This document shows, in pieces, positions 42,647 through 52,040 of a DNA stretch of 64,000 bases. The position numbers and the translations under genes are program-made. The DNA lies in assembly GCF_026642255.1 (NCBI RefSeq), contig NZ_CP113264.1:2418001-2482000 (forward strand). The letters run 5' to 3'. The first letter of the stretch is position 1, and each line of letters starts with the position of its first letter. The stretch is from Streptomonospora nanhaiensis. GTDB taxonomy: Bacteria; Actinomycetota; Actinomycetes; Streptosporangiales; Streptosporangiaceae. The notes under the pieces were generated by a model, which was not told the origin of the DNA, ran no database searches, and was given only the letters and a program-made list of their open reading frames with translations.

Positions 42647-43267
42647 GTGCGATCGTCAGGAGGCGCGGTCCCGGTGCGATCCTCGCTCGGTGAGATCGCG
42701 GAGATCAAGGCCGGACCTTCGGGAGCCCGTCTCAAAGAACTCGGTGACCATCCTCGCGGGGTTCCCGTCATCACACCCTCCGACTTCACCGTCGATCACC
42801 GTGTCAGTCCCTTGCATGTGCGCCGCGTCCCCGAGGAGGCGGGTCAGCACCTGGAGGCGTATCGGCTGCGTGCCGGTGACCTGCTCGTCGTCCGCCAGGG
42901 CACTCTGGGGCGACTTGCCGTCATCGGTCCGGCTCAGGAGACATGGGTTTACGGTTCCTCCTGTTTGCGAGTGCGTTTGAAAGACGGGGTCGAAGTGACC
43001 TCTGAATACCTGGCCGCTTACCTGTCACAACCCCAGACCGTGGAACGGCTGAAGGGGACCGCCCTGTCCGGGACGATTCCCTCCTTCAACGCCGGAGCCC
43101 TTCGCAGCATGGAGGTCGTTGTGCCCCCGCTCAGCCGGCAAGGCCGAATCGTGGAGGTTCTGGCCGACATGGACGAGGCCATCGCGGCCAAGATCGCCGT
43201 CGTGGAACGCATGGAAGCTCTGCGCCCTTCTGTTTTTGCCGCCCTGCTCGAAAGGGAATCCGTATGA
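42647..43267 (+). CDS. hsdS: Type I restriction-modification specificity half-subunit
   Basis: 206 residues from a GTG with AAGGGAGAAGA upstream. A single target-recognition domain, IAEIKAGPSGARLKELGD through GTLGRLAVIGPAQETWVYGS and LSGTIPSFNAGALRSMEVVVPPL, followed by one conserved coiled-coil spacer (IVEVLADMDEAIAAKIAVVERMEAL in part). Classical HsdS has two such units (about 400-450 residues); half-length forms dimerise and recognise symmetric sites. Its stop overlaps the hsdM start by four bases. No HsdR gene is in the window, so this would be a methylation-only or exchanged unit. Confidence 0.82.
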   Translation: MRSSGGAVPVRSSLGEIAEIKAGPSGARLKELGDHPRGVPVITPSDFTVDHRVSPLHVRRVPEEAGQHLEAYRLRAGDLLVVRQGTLGRLAVIGPAQETWVYGSSCLRVRLKDGVEVTSEYLAAYLSQPQTVERLKGTALSGTIPSFNAGALRSMEVVVPPLSRQGRIVEVLADMDEAIAAKIAVVERMEALRPSVFAALLERESV

Positions 43268-45249
43268 GTGGCACCAATGTGGAGGCCGCGGACGCCGAGG
43301 AACTGCTGCGGATCGCCGAAAGACTCGCGGGTAAGGGTCAGGTAGCTCCCACCCGGGCGATTGCCGCCATGCTCGTATTGGGGTCGGAAGCCAATCAGGA
43401 GAACTTCGATGACCTCTGGGACGTGGAGGCGCCTCGGAGCCGATTGGCCAGTGCGATCGAACCTTCCTCCTTGCGTGGGGCAGGCTCCTTGCAGGCCGCC
43501 TGGGAGGACTGGCTGCGTGTGGGAGGACGCGCAGACCTGTTTGCGGACGAGACGCCCTTCCGTGAGTTTCCGGTGGGACGCCTGAAGGAGGCTGCGAAGG
43601 CCGTCCACGACCTGGTGGATCGACGGTCGAGGGACGATGGGACCCACATCGGTCACGTATTTGATCGCTTTCTGAGCCTGGTCGGCGAACGCAGGGGAAA
43701 GTCGAGTGGTGAGTTCACCACACCCAGGTCGGTCAACGAACTCATCATCCGTCTGGCTGAACTACGTCTGGGCATGGTCGTAGGTGACTTCTACGCGGGT
43801 GTCGGAGGAACGCTGGTCGCGGCGCTGGCTCAGGTGGGGGTTCCGGCCTGGGGGGAGACACCCATCAGCGGAGCCGAACTCAATCGGGAGATCGTGTTCC
43901 TGGCCAGGATCAACCTTCTCCTCCACGGCGCGGATCCCGGCCTCATCCGCAACGAGGACACCCTCACCTCATGGCGGCCCACGGACGACCAGGGCAGGAG
44001 TTTCGACAGGATTCTCTCCAATCCACCTTTCTCCCTCTACTACGACGAGGACGAGTACCGAGCCCCGCGAGACCTGCTCGGCCGTACACCGAGCAGTAAG
44101 TCCGAACTGATGATGCTTCAGCAGATGCGGGCGTCGATCAGGCCGGGAGGGCGCGTCATCATGGCGATGGCTCACGGCCCGCTCTTCCGCGAGGGGCAGG
44201 AGAAGTCCATCCGCCGCCTGCTTCTGGAGCGCGGGGATATCGAGGCCGTTGTCGGTATCGGCCCCAACCTCTTTCATGGGACAGCCATTCCGGCGTGTCT
44301 TCTCGTGCTCAGGTGCACGGGCACCACTCAACCGACGCCACCCGGTGTTCTCTTCATCAACGCAGAGAGAGAAGTTCTCACGGGACGCAACCAGAACCGA
44401 TTGGAGCCACGCCATATAGAGAAGATTGCCAGGGTGTTCCACCAACGGGCAGAGCTTCCTGGCTTCTCCGCCGTGATCTCGTTCGAGGACCTCGCCCGAA
44501 ACTCCTACAACCTCAACATCCGCCGGTATGTCGAACCCCTCGCCGAGGACGCGCCTGTCCTCGATCTCGGGGCCATGGTGAACGGAGGGGTTCCCCCGTA
44601 TGAAGTAGAGATCACCCGAAAAAGGTTCGCCGCATTCGGCTTGGCTCCTGACGATCTTTTCCATCGACGAGCCGACGGCTACCTGGCTCCTTCAAATCAG
44701 GGCGGTTTCGCCGACGTGGTCGAGCGCCTTCCGGATTTGTGTGCCCCAGCGGAAGAACTGGTCACATCGGAGCACGATCGCTCTTGGCCCGAGATCGTCC
44801 GAAAGGCACATCCGCCCACGGCGCGCCCTACATTCGATGCCTTTCGACAGTCCCTGGTCGACGGTTTCTGTGCACGTCTCACAGAATCTGGGGTGCTGGA
44901 CGAGTACGAACTCGCCGGTGTGTTCGCGCAATGGTGGGCCGAGTACGCCCAGGAGATCCAGGCAAGGTTCCATGACGATCGTCAGGAACTTTTGGACTGT
45001 CTTGGTCGGCGGCTCGCAGTGCCGCTGAGGGATCAGATCAAGGAGTTGGTCAGGCTTCGACAGAGGTCGCTCGAGGACACCGTTCGTAACTGGGGCGAAC
45101 GCTACGGACAACCTTTGAGCCACTTGCTGGAACAGAGCGAAACGGCTGATCGCAGGTTCGCCGCGAGGCTTCGGGAACTGGGGTTGGATCTGGGGGGAAA
45201 CCCTGATGAGAGGATCATCGACACTCGAACTGACGTGAGCAATGCCTGA
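43264..45249 (+). CDS. hsdM: Type I modification methyltransferase subunit
   Basis: 661 residues, ATG overlapping hsdS by four bases. HsdM N-terminal helices are followed by SSGEFTTPRSVNELIIRLAE and a motif I that reads VGDFYAGVGGTLVAAL (about 173-188), less canonical than DPxCGSGG. Motif IV RILSNPPFSLYY (about 249-260) is intact, then SKSELMMLQQM. The C-terminal 200 residues form a long helix-rich extension absent from short HsdM proteins. It would methylate adenine with the half-HsdS. A decayed second copy lies at 60900-61462, next to the duplicate of the downstream gene. Confidence 0.85.
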   Translation: MSGTNVEAADAEELLRIAERLAGKGQVAPTRAIAAMLVLGSEANQENFDDLWDVEAPRSRLASAIEPSSLRGAGSLQAAWEDWLRVGGRADLFADETPFREFPVGRLKEAAKAVHDLVDRRSRDDGTHIGHVFDRFLSLVGERRGKSSGEFTTPRSVNELIIRLAELRLGMVVGDFYAGVGGTLVAALAQVGVPAWGETPISGAELNREIVFLARINLLLHGADPGLIRNEDTLTSWRPTDDQGRSFDRILSNPPFSLYYDEDEYRAPRDLLGRTPSSKSELMMLQQMRASIRPGGRVIMAMAHGPLFREGQEKSIRRLLLERGDIEAVVGIGPNLFHGTAIPACLLVLRCTGTTQPTPPGVLFINAEREVLTGRNQNRLEPRHIEKIARVFHQRAELPGFSAVISFEDLARNSYNLNIRRYVEPLAEDAPVLDLGAMVNGGVPPYEVEITRKRFAAFGLAPDDLFHRRADGYLAPSNQGGFADVVERLPDLCAPAEELVTSEHDRSWPEIVRKAHPPTARPTFDAFRQSLVDGFCARLTESGVLDEYELAGVFAQWWAEYAQEIQARFHDDRQELLDCLGRRLAVPLRDQIKELVRLRQRSLEDTVRNWGERYGQPLSHLLEQSETADRRFAARLRELGLDLGGNPDERIIDTRTDVSNA

Positions 45250-45374
45250 TCGAGACTGTGGTCGGCGACCGAAACGGTGGGTATGAAGCAGATCCTGCTG
45301 AAACATACCCTGCCCGTGGGAAAGCGGCCTGAGGTGGTCGAAGTGCTGTTCACCGAGGGAGGGTTCGTCCGGGT

Positions 45375-45399
45375 GGTCGCCCACTTGAATCGGGCGACC
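45375..45399 (+). terminator. Stem-loop after hsdM
   Basis: 8-bp perfect stem (45375-45382 with 45392-45399), 9-base loop, extended outward with a bulge, 126 bases after hsdM. A 50-codon frame (45283-45435) crosses it and is not annotated. Confidence 0.4.
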
Positions 45400-45594
45400 C
45401 GGACGGGCTCGGGAACCTCGTCCAGGAGGCGGTAGCTGACGGCGGTCGAGCAATCGCCCGCCGCCCTTCTTGCTCAGCGGTTCCGTCGAGGCCTGCCCTC
45501 GGTGAAGGGTGATGCTGTTTCGCCGGTGCGAAGAGCTCTGGTGGGCATCAGGACTTGGCTGCACATGTCCTCACCGCTATCCCCTGCGACACAC

Positions 45595-46553
45595 GTCGGT
45601 CACCTCCGCGCCGAGCTTCGGCACGTCTGTGTCACCGATCGGTCACAGCACAGTGGCCGCCCGTCGGATACCGAGTACCACTCCTTCCGTGAAAGGAAGA
45701 GCGGAGACGCCGACACTTCCTGTCGGTTCCCCCACCCCCTTCACGGAGGTCCCATAGCGCACAACCACTCCTGCGCGCACGCCAAGAACCCCGGCTGTGC
45801 GTGTTCCGGTTGTGCCGGCAGCCTGCACGGTTGGCCCGCGTACTTCGACCGCGCCGAAGCCCCCGAATCCGAACGCGAACGGTTCCGCCGTCACACCGAC
45901 CTGGAGTGGCTCACAGTGCTCGGAACGGGTAAGCGGCAGCAGAGTCGCTTGAAGAACCCGACCCTGCGGATGAAGAAGGCCGCGAACAACAGCGCGGTTG
46001 CCGACGCGCTCACCTGGCTCGCCCACGACCCCGACCGCATCGATCGGGGGCGCAAGCTGGGCCAAGGGCTGTACAAGGAGGCACTACCGGAACTGCGTGA
46101 GCACGCCGGTCGCCACGCATCACAATTGCCGGACCTGAAAGAGCTGGACCGTATCCTTCCCGGTCACTTCTGGTGCTCCCTCCTGGTCCAGCTCTCGGGT
46201 GCGGGAGATACCGTCCAGCGTTACTCGGACCGGGTCCCCCAACTTGCCGCGGAACTCCTGTTCGAGGGCGAGAGGCCACCAGGCTGGGGCGAGGTGCAGG
46301 ACCACGTGGCGGAGGTCGCGCTGACCGCGGTCTGGAAGTGCGCCGGGTACGTTCTCCTCGGTGATTTCGCCAACCTCGTCCGCCTCATGCGGTTCATGTC
46401 GTTGTTCATCTGCCCCAACCCAGCCCGCCACCCGCTCATCGTCCGACGTGGCTTCCTTCCCCTGGACGAAGGTGTACTCGCCGAATCCACCCTGACCAGG
46501 CTGCAGCAGGCCTACTCGACCAACCCCGCGCCCTGAGACCGGGTGTGCGCCCC
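45595..46553 (+). repeat. Direct repeat copy 1 (segmental duplication)
   Basis: About 950 bases, comprising a 150-base leader and a whole gene, recur in the same orientation at about 59783-60745. The longest identical run checked is 44 bases (46198-46241 against 60393-60436). The leader shares GGTCACAGCACAGTGGCCG and the gene's GGAGGTCCC ribosome site. The two copies bracket the second methylase, Gabija and CYTH genes. Confidence 0.85.
45754..46536 (+). CDS. Cys/His-motif protein of unknown family, copy 1, start codon ATA
   Basis: Would be 260 residues, the length of copy 2 (59949-60731), and about 85-90% identical to it by eye. The N-terminus carries NHSCAHAKNPGCACSGCAGS followed by LHGW, a dense Cys/His set that looks metal-binding; the rest is helical (TDLEWLTVLGTGKRQQ, LRFMSLFICPNPARHP-like end) with no known domain. 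At the position of copy 2's ATG, copy 1 has ATA, although the GGAGGTCCC ribosome site is intact. The frame stays open upstream to a GTG at 45502, but those residues are not homologous coding sequence in copy 2. Either an upstream start or a silenced gene is likely. Lies 504 bases after hsdM. Confidence 0.65.
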   Translation: MAHNHSCAHAKNPGCACSGCAGSLHGWPAYFDRAEAPESERERFRRHTDLEWLTVLGTGKRQQSRLKNPTLRMKKAANNSAVADALTWLAHDPDRIDRGRKLGQGLYKEALPELREHAGRHASQLPDLKELDRILPGHFWCSLLVQLSGAGDTVQRYSDRVPQLAAELLFEGERPPGWGEVQDHVAEVALTAVWKCAGYVLLGDFANLVRLMRFMSLFICPNPARHPLIVRRGFLPLDEGVLAESTLTRLQQAYSTNPAP

Positions 46554-46839
46554 TGCCTGTCGGCCTCCAGTCGTTGAGCGGACACCTCGGGTTCCCGCCT
46601 TCCACAGGGCGCCAACGGCTCCGGGACCCGAGGCCGCCCCGTGTCCCTGACGGCCAGCCGACAGCCACAGCTCTCTCCGGATCCGGGAGTATGCGCTCGG
46701 GCGCGGTGCTTCGGAATCTGTCACATGCGTTGAGTCGATAAGAGCGACAACCAGGCTGCCGGGCATACCGAGCGCAGGCGGATCGCTCTGAGGCTCTTTT
46801 TCTTTCGGTCCGAACCTGACACTCGGGAAAATCGAACGC

Positions 46840-46926
46840 ATGTTTGGTATTTTGATGGATTGGCTGTTTTGGGTGGTGCTGAAGGGAGTGGTGTTGCTGC
46901 TGTTTTCGGGAGTCGATTTCGCTTGA
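46840..46926 (+). CDS. Possible 28-residue hydrophobic peptide
   Basis: The frame starts MFGILMDWLFWVVLKGVV and ends in LFSGVDFA: one membrane-length hydrophobic helix with flanking Asp and a central Lys. Codons are host-atypical (TTT, ATT, TTG). The surrounding 46700-47000 is AT-rich for this genome. The ribosome site is weak (GGGAA). Size and composition resemble small membrane toxins or regulators, but no antisense RNA or antitoxin was identified. The remaining 46537-47027 shows no other gene. Confidence 0.35.
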   Translation: MFGILMDWLFWVVLKGVVLLLFSGVDFA

Positions 46927-47027
46927 AAAATAAACCACCTCCTCGGGATTGATTAATTCCCGCGCGCCTTCGAGACTCTTGTTGCCGTGTTCCCTGCCCC
47001 GCTCACGACCTGGCCGGAGGCCCTTCG

Positions 47028-50000
47028 ATGCCGGTTGTCCCCCGCCGCCATCCCTTTCCGTCCGTCCGAAGCATGGGCGCCCTCCTGCCGGAGGACATGC
47101 TCGTTCGAGTGGGGGAGGGGAGGGGAATCCCGGGTGGAACCCCCGCCGACTACGGCGTGGTCGGTGCCAGATCGGTCTCGGACGAGGCCGAGAGGCACTG
47201 GGACTACCTCCTCGGCGCCTGGCGCGAGCTCCGCCGCAGGCTCCCGCCGACCGGCGAGGGAGAGAACCGGTCCGACCCGACGGGCTCGGCTGTCCACCAG
47301 TGGATCGCTCCGCTCCTGGAGGAGCTGGGCTTCGGACGTCTCGGTGCTCTTCGGATCGAGGGCATTCGCGCCGATGACGACCCTGGGCGGCTCTTCCCCG
47401 TGGGCTACCGGTGGCAGCATGTCCCGATCCACGTCGTGGCCTGGGGAAGCGGCCTGGACAGGCCGGAGCGGCGGGGCATCCCCTCGCCCCGGTCCGTGCT
47501 CCAGGAAGCGCTCAACAGCACGCGGGCACATCAGTGGGGAATGCTGACCAACGGCCGGGCCGTTCGGTTGATGCGGGACTCCAACACCTTTTCCATGTCC
47601 GCGTACGTGGAATTCGATCTCGAAGCGATTTTCGACGGCGAGCTCTTCAGTGACTTCGTTTTGCTCTACCGCATGCTCCACGCCTCGCGTTTCGAGGTGG
47701 GAGAGGGAGAGACGCCCTCATCCTGCTGGATGGAGAAGTGGCGTGTCGAAGCGGCCCGATCCGGTGTCCGCGCCCTGGACGCGCTCAGGGACAACGTCGA
47801 GTGTGCCCTGACCGCTCTGGGCACGGGTTTCCTACGCCACCCGGCCAACAGCGCCCTCCGCCGGCGCACCGACGCCGCCACCCTGCACCGGGCCCTGCTC
47901 CGGCTCACCTACCGTCTGCTGTTCTGGTTCGTCATCGAGGACCGGGACCTCCTGCACCCGCCCGGAGCCGATGAGCGGACCCGTGAGCGCTACGCCGCCT
48001 ACTTCTCCTCAGCCCGACTGCGCCGTCGTGCCCGGGCGAGAGCGGGTACTTCCCACCACGACCTGTACGAGACCCTGCATGTCGTGCTCGATGCGCTCGG
48101 TGACGAGGAGGGCCGTCCCGAACTGGGGCTCTCCGGCCTGGGCGGGCTGTTCACACACACCCGCGACGACGAACTCCTGAAGGGACTGCACCTGGCCAAC
48201 CACGCCCTGCTGGAGGCGGTGCGCCACCTGACCCAGGTATGGGATCCGCGGAGCCGGCGGTGGCGCGTGGTCGACTACGCCTCGCTCTCCGCCAGGGAAC
48301 TGGGCAGTGTCTACGAGGCGCTCCTGGAGACCGTGCCCGAGTACGACGTCGCCGAGCAGTCCTTCATCCTCGTCGCACGTGCTGGCAACGAGCGCAAGAG
48401 GACCGGCGCCTACTACACGCCGACCTCTCTCATCGAGCGCCTCCTGGACTCCACTCTCGATCCGGTTCTGGACGATGCGGTCAAACAGGGCGAGGCCAAG
48501 GCGGCCGGGTGGGGTGAGGTGGACGCCGGCGAGACCATAGCCGAGGAACTGCTCTCGGTGACCGTGTGCGATCCGGCATGCGGCTCCGGCCACTTCCTGG
48601 TGGCTGCGGCCCACCGGATCGCCAAACGGGTTGCCGCGGTGCGCGAGCACACCCCCGAACCGTCGGAGGAGGCTTTCCGCCGCGCCATGCACGAGGCCGT
48701 CGCCCGCTGCCTGTACGGCGTCGACATCAACCCCATGGCGATCGAACTGGCCAAGGTGGCGCTGTGGCTGGAGGGGATGGAGCCCGGCCGCCCCCTGGAC
48801 CTGCTCGATCCCCACCTCAAACATGGCAACGCCCTTCTCGGCGCCACCCCGAAGCAACTGCGTGAGGGTGTTCCCGACGCCGCTTTCGTCGCGGTGGAGG
48901 GGGACGATCCCAAGGTCGCCACCGCGCTCATGCAGGCCAATGCCCGTGAGCGCGAGGGGCAGGCCACCCTTTTCGACACCGGGGACGGGGCGGTCAAGGT
49001 CGCCAACACCACTTTCGCCGAGGGCCTGAACGAGATCTACGCGATCCGCACGGGAAGCCTGCGCGACGTCCACCGCCAAGAGAAGGTGTACGAGGTCTGG
49101 CGCCGGTCGCTCGAGTACCTGTGGGACGTGCACGTCGCCGACGCCTGGTGCGCGAACTTCATGTGGGAGAAGACCGCGGAAACCCCGTATCCGGTGACGG
49201 CCGAGAATTTCCGGGCCATGGACGACCCTCAAAGGGCCGCGGCCTCGGCCCGGACCCACGAGGAGATCGCCCGCCTGCGCGAGCGCTACCGCTTCTTCCA
49301 CTGGCACCTGGAGTTCCCCGACGTGTTCCGGGTGCCCGAGGACGGTCTCGGGGTGGACCCGGAGATGGGATGGGATGGTGGCTTCGACGTCGTGCTGTCC
49401 AACCCGCCCTGGGACAAGGTCGACTTCGAGGACAAGAAGTACTTCGCGGTGGCAGAACCTTCCATCGCGCTCATGACCGGAATGGCGCGCAGGCGGCGTA
49501 TCACCGAGTGGCAGGAGGACTTTCCCGAGGCGGGGGAGCGCTATCGGCAGGCGCGGCGCCAGGTGAAGGCCACTTTCCACTTCGCGGCGAGGTCCGGTTC
49601 CTACGCGCAGTGCTCGAAGGGTCTGAGTGTGAAGGGGGTGACCACGCTACAGACGGATCATCTCTTCCTTGAACGTTTTACCGCCGTCGCACATCGTCAG
49701 GGAAGGGTCGGAGCGGTTGTTCCCACTGCGGTCGCCACCGGGGCGGGTGGGCAACACCTCTTCCGAAGCCTCGTCGACCGGAAGTCGCTGGCCTCGCTGT
49801 ACGACTTCGACAACACCGAAAAGATCTTTCCCGCTGTTGACGCACGACACAAGTTCTGCCTTCTGGCGTTGGTGGGCAGGAGTGCGCCGGTGCCCGTGGC
49901 CAGGATCGCCTTCCTTCTCAGTCAAGCGGCAGAGATCGACGACGCTCGCAGGGTGTTCGAGCTCAGCCCGGAGGAGGTCTCCCTACTCAACCCCAACACC

Positions 50001-51134
50001 GGAACCCTGCCGGTCTTCCGCTCCCGCCGTGACGCCGACCTCACCACATCCGTCTATCGTCGGTTCCCGGTTCTGTGGGACGAGTCCAAGCGGGACGGTA
50101 ACGCTTGGGCAGTGCGCTTCAAAGCGACGCTCTTCCACATGACCGACGACTCCGGCCTCTTTCACACACGGGAGGAACTGGAGGTCGATGGTTGGGAGTC
50201 GGAGGGCAACACCTTCGTGCGGGACGGTGAGCGGATGCTGCCCTTGTACGAGGGCAAGATGGCCCACCACTTCGACCACCGGTGGAACAGTTTCACCGGG
50301 ACGGGAAGTGACAGCGTTCGGTCTCTGTCCCCTGGGGAGAAGTGCGATTCGAGCGTGGTCGCCCGGCCCCGTTACTGGGTGCCCGAACACGACGTGCCGA
50401 CCGGCGGGACCGATCGCGCGGGGCGGCCCTCCGTTCAGGAGGGGGTGGCCGCAAGATTGTCCGCCGTGGGTTGGGACCGGGGATGGCTCTACGGGTGGAG
50501 GGATGTCTGCCGGGCCACGGACGAACGCACTTCTATCCCGGCGATGCTGCCCCGCGGCGGTGTCGGGCACACCTTTCCGCTGATGCTCTCATTGAAAGGC
50601 CCGGGACTTGTAGCAGCGTTGTGTGCCGTCCAGAGCTCCCTGGTCTTCGACTACGTGAGCAGGCAGAAGATCAGCGGCATCCACATGGCCCTCTCGACCT
50701 GGAAACAGCTGCCTGTCCCTCTTCCCGCCGACCTGGAGCCGCACACCGGTTTCCTCGTCCCCCGGGTACTCGAACTCGTCTACACCGCTCACGACATGGA
50801 GCCCCTGGCCCGGGATCTGGGCCATGAAGGCCCACCATTTCAGTGGGACGCGGAGCGCAGGGCCCTCATCCGCGCAGAACTGGACGCCTACTGCCTCCAC
50901 CTCTACGGCATAGGCCGTGAGGACGTGGACTACATCTTGGAGACCTTCCAGACCGGCAGGGGCGGGCTGAAGAACAATGAGATCGTCCGGTACGGCGCCT
51001 ATCGCACCAAGGACCTCGTGCTGGAGGCCTTCGACCGGATGGCTTCGGCAGGCGTCGCCCTCGACCGACCGTTGCGGGACGGTCGGGAGTACACCTCGGT
51101 CCTCAGCCCTTGGCCGGGGCGCCACGCCCGCTGA
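47028..51134 (+). CDS. Second DrmMI-like (Eco57I-type) adenine methyltransferase
   Basis: 1368 residues, GGAGG 7 bases before the ATG. It is collinear with the 32202-36188 product along the whole length, sharing LLPEDMLVRVGEG, AYVEFDLEAIFDGELFSDFVLLYR, motif I VCDPACGSGHFLVAAAH (about 513) and YGVDINPMAIELAKVALWLE. Motif IV is LSNPPWDKVD (about 790) where the first copy has LGNPPWE. The presumed recognition region (about 1000-1250) differs strongly from copy 1, so another DNA site is expected. Codon use is host-like throughout. No DrmD or DUF1998 helicase accompanies it; its neighbours are a RAMA-domain gene and Gabija. Confidence 0.85.
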   Translation: MPVVPRRHPFPSVRSMGALLPEDMLVRVGEGRGIPGGTPADYGVVGARSVSDEAERHWDYLLGAWRELRRRLPPTGEGENRSDPTGSAVHQWIAPLLEELGFGRLGALRIEGIRADDDPGRLFPVGYRWQHVPIHVVAWGSGLDRPERRGIPSPRSVLQEALNSTRAHQWGMLTNGRAVRLMRDSNTFSMSAYVEFDLEAIFDGELFSDFVLLYRMLHASRFEVGEGETPSSCWMEKWRVEAARSGVRALDALRDNVECALTALGTGFLRHPANSALRRRTDAATLHRALLRLTYRLLFWFVIEDRDLLHPPGADERTRERYAAYFSSARLRRRARARAGTSHHDLYETLHVVLDALGDEEGRPELGLSGLGGLFTHTRDDELLKGLHLANHALLEAVRHLTQVWDPRSRRWRVVDYASLSARELGSVYEALLETVPEYDVAEQSFILVARAGNERKRTGAYYTPTSLIERLLDSTLDPVLDDAVKQGEAKAAGWGEVDAGETIAEELLSVTVCDPACGSGHFLVAAAHRIAKRVAAVREHTPEPSEEAFRRAMHEAVARCLYGVDINPMAIELAKVALWLEGMEPGRPLDLLDPHLKHGNALLGATPKQLREGVPDAAFVAVEGDDPKVATALMQANAREREGQATLFDTGDGAVKVANTTFAEGLNEIYAIRTGSLRDVHRQEKVYEVWRRSLEYLWDVHVADAWCANFMWEKTAETPYPVTAENFRAMDDPQRAAASARTHEEIARLRERYRFFHWHLEFPDVFRVPEDGLGVDPEMGWDGGFDVVLSNPPWDKVDFEDKKYFAVAEPSIALMTGMARRRRITEWQEDFPEAGERYRQARRQVKATFHFAARSGSYAQCSKGLSVKGVTTLQTDHLFLERFTAVAHRQGRVGAVVPTAVATGAGGQHLFRSLVDRKSLASLYDFDNTEKIFPAVDARHKFCLLALVGRSAPVPVARIAFLLSQAAEIDDARRVFELSPEEVSLLNPNTGTLPVFRSRRDADLTTSVYRRFPVLWDESKRDGNAWAVRFKATLFHMTDDSGLFHTREELEVDGWESEGNTFVRDGERMLPLYEGKMAHHFDHRWNSFTGTGSDSVRSLSPGEKCDSSVVARPRYWVPEHDVPTGGTDRAGRPSVQEGVAARLSAVGWDRGWLYGWRDVCRATDERTSIPAMLPRGGVGHTFPLMLSLKGPGLVAALCAVQSSLVFDYVSRQKISGIHMALSTWKQLPVPLPADLEPHTGFLVPRVLELVYTAHDMEPLARDLGHEGPPFQWDAERRALIRAELDAYCLHLYGIGREDVDYILETFQTGRGGLKNNEIVRYGAYRTKDLVLEAFDRMASAGVALDRPLRDGREYTSVLSPWPGRHAR

Positions 51135-51265
51135 GGCAGGCCGGCCGGAACTGTGGTCGTGCTCCTCTGTGGAGAGATTGACGTGGGAGGTCGACATCCC
51201 CCTTGTCGATTCGCGGGCACCGTGGTCGGCGCATCGATAGTCGTTCCGCCGTCCTGGGATGAGAC

Positions 51266-51315
51266 CCCATGGGCTCCACCGATAGAGGCTCCTCTGCGGA
51301 AGTAGAGCCCATGGG
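51266..51315. terminator. Bidirectional terminator-like inverted repeat
   Basis: 11-bp arms (51266-51276 CCCATGGGCTC; 51305-51315) between the converging methylase and RAMA genes; the 28-base loop itself folds as AGAGG-CT-CCTCT. Confidence 0.55.
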
Positions 51316-51339
51316 ATCTTCGGCGTAGCCTGCGGCGCC

Positions 51340-51780
51340 CTACCGCAGGTCCTGGAGGAGCACCCCGTCCCGGACACGGCGCCACTGGATCCACCCGTTG
51401 ATCGCATGCCCGGAAAGGGCCTGGGCTGCGCCGGACGGCGTCTTGAAGGGAGGAACGTCCTCCTCGTCGAGGCGCATCCGCCCTCCGGCGGTCACGGTGG
51501 CGAGGTGGGTCCTGCCGAGCCTGGGCCGTGCCCAGACCAATTTCTCTCCGACCGTGAGGTCTCCCTTCCTGATCATCTCGGCCAGGGCGCCTATGTCGTG
51601 TTCGTTGTCCGAGACCGCGGGAGATGCCAGAGGCACGGACGGGGCCTCCTTCGTCGCCTTGGCGCGAACGTTGAGTTCCAGCACGCGCCGCAGCACGTCG
51701 TTGGGGGTGTCCACGAAAGGCTGCGCGCGCCTCTGGAGTTCCGCGAACACGTCGCTGTCGACCCGGATGACCTGGGACAT
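51340..51780 (-). CDS. RAMA-domain protein with ribbon-helix-type N-terminus
   Basis: 146 residues. The N-terminus (SQVIRVDSDVFAELQRRAQP, then TPNDVLRRVLEL) looks like a SeqA-type/ribbon-helix-helix DNA-binding or dimer domain. The C-terminus (about 78-146: GEKLVWARPRLGRTHLATV, then LSGHAINGWIQWRRVRDG) is a RAMA domain, predicted to read modified DNA and found with restriction and methylase genes. It diverges from gajA and converges on the methylase. A role as a methylation-sensing regulator of either neighbour is inference. Confidence 0.75.
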   Translation of the reverse strand: MSQVIRVDSDVFAELQRRAQPFVDTPNDVLRRVLELNVRAKATKEAPSVPLASPAVSDNEHDIGALAEMIRKGDLTVGEKLVWARPRLGRTHLATVTAGGRMRLDEEDVPPFKTPSGAAQALSGHAINGWIQWRRVRDGVLLQDLR

Positions 51781-51866
51781 GGAATTCTCGCTCCTTCTGG
51801 GGGAGGCGGGTGGAACTCGCTGTGGACCGACAACGGTCGCCCCGACCTCTGTGATGCTGTAGATGT

Positions 51867-51886
51867 TACAGGAAAAGTTTTCTGTA
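51867..51886. promoter_or_regulatory. Inverted repeat in the RAMA/gajA divergent region
   Basis: Arms TACAGGAAAA (51867-51876) and TTTTCTGTA (51878-51886), with one bulged base, lie 87 bases before the RAMA gene start and 155 before gajA, in AT-rich DNA. Likely operator; no factor identified. Confidence 0.45.
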
Positions 51887-52040
51887 GTGTGAGCCTCGCC
51901 GATATCGGCAAGTCGCCCCCGGGAAATCCGGGGAACGGGAACCTTCTGTCGGGCGTGTGCGTCATACTCAACACAACGTGCTGTTAACTATGCTCACAGA
52001 CTTTACGGTCCTGTTGACTGAACATCAAGGAGAGTGGCTC

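Noticed and set aside
45283-45435. 50-codon ORF after hsdM (MKQILLKHTLPVGKRPEVV...)
   Set aside because: Weak ribosome site, contains the hairpin at 45375-45399, and no sign of conservation in the second duplicated region.
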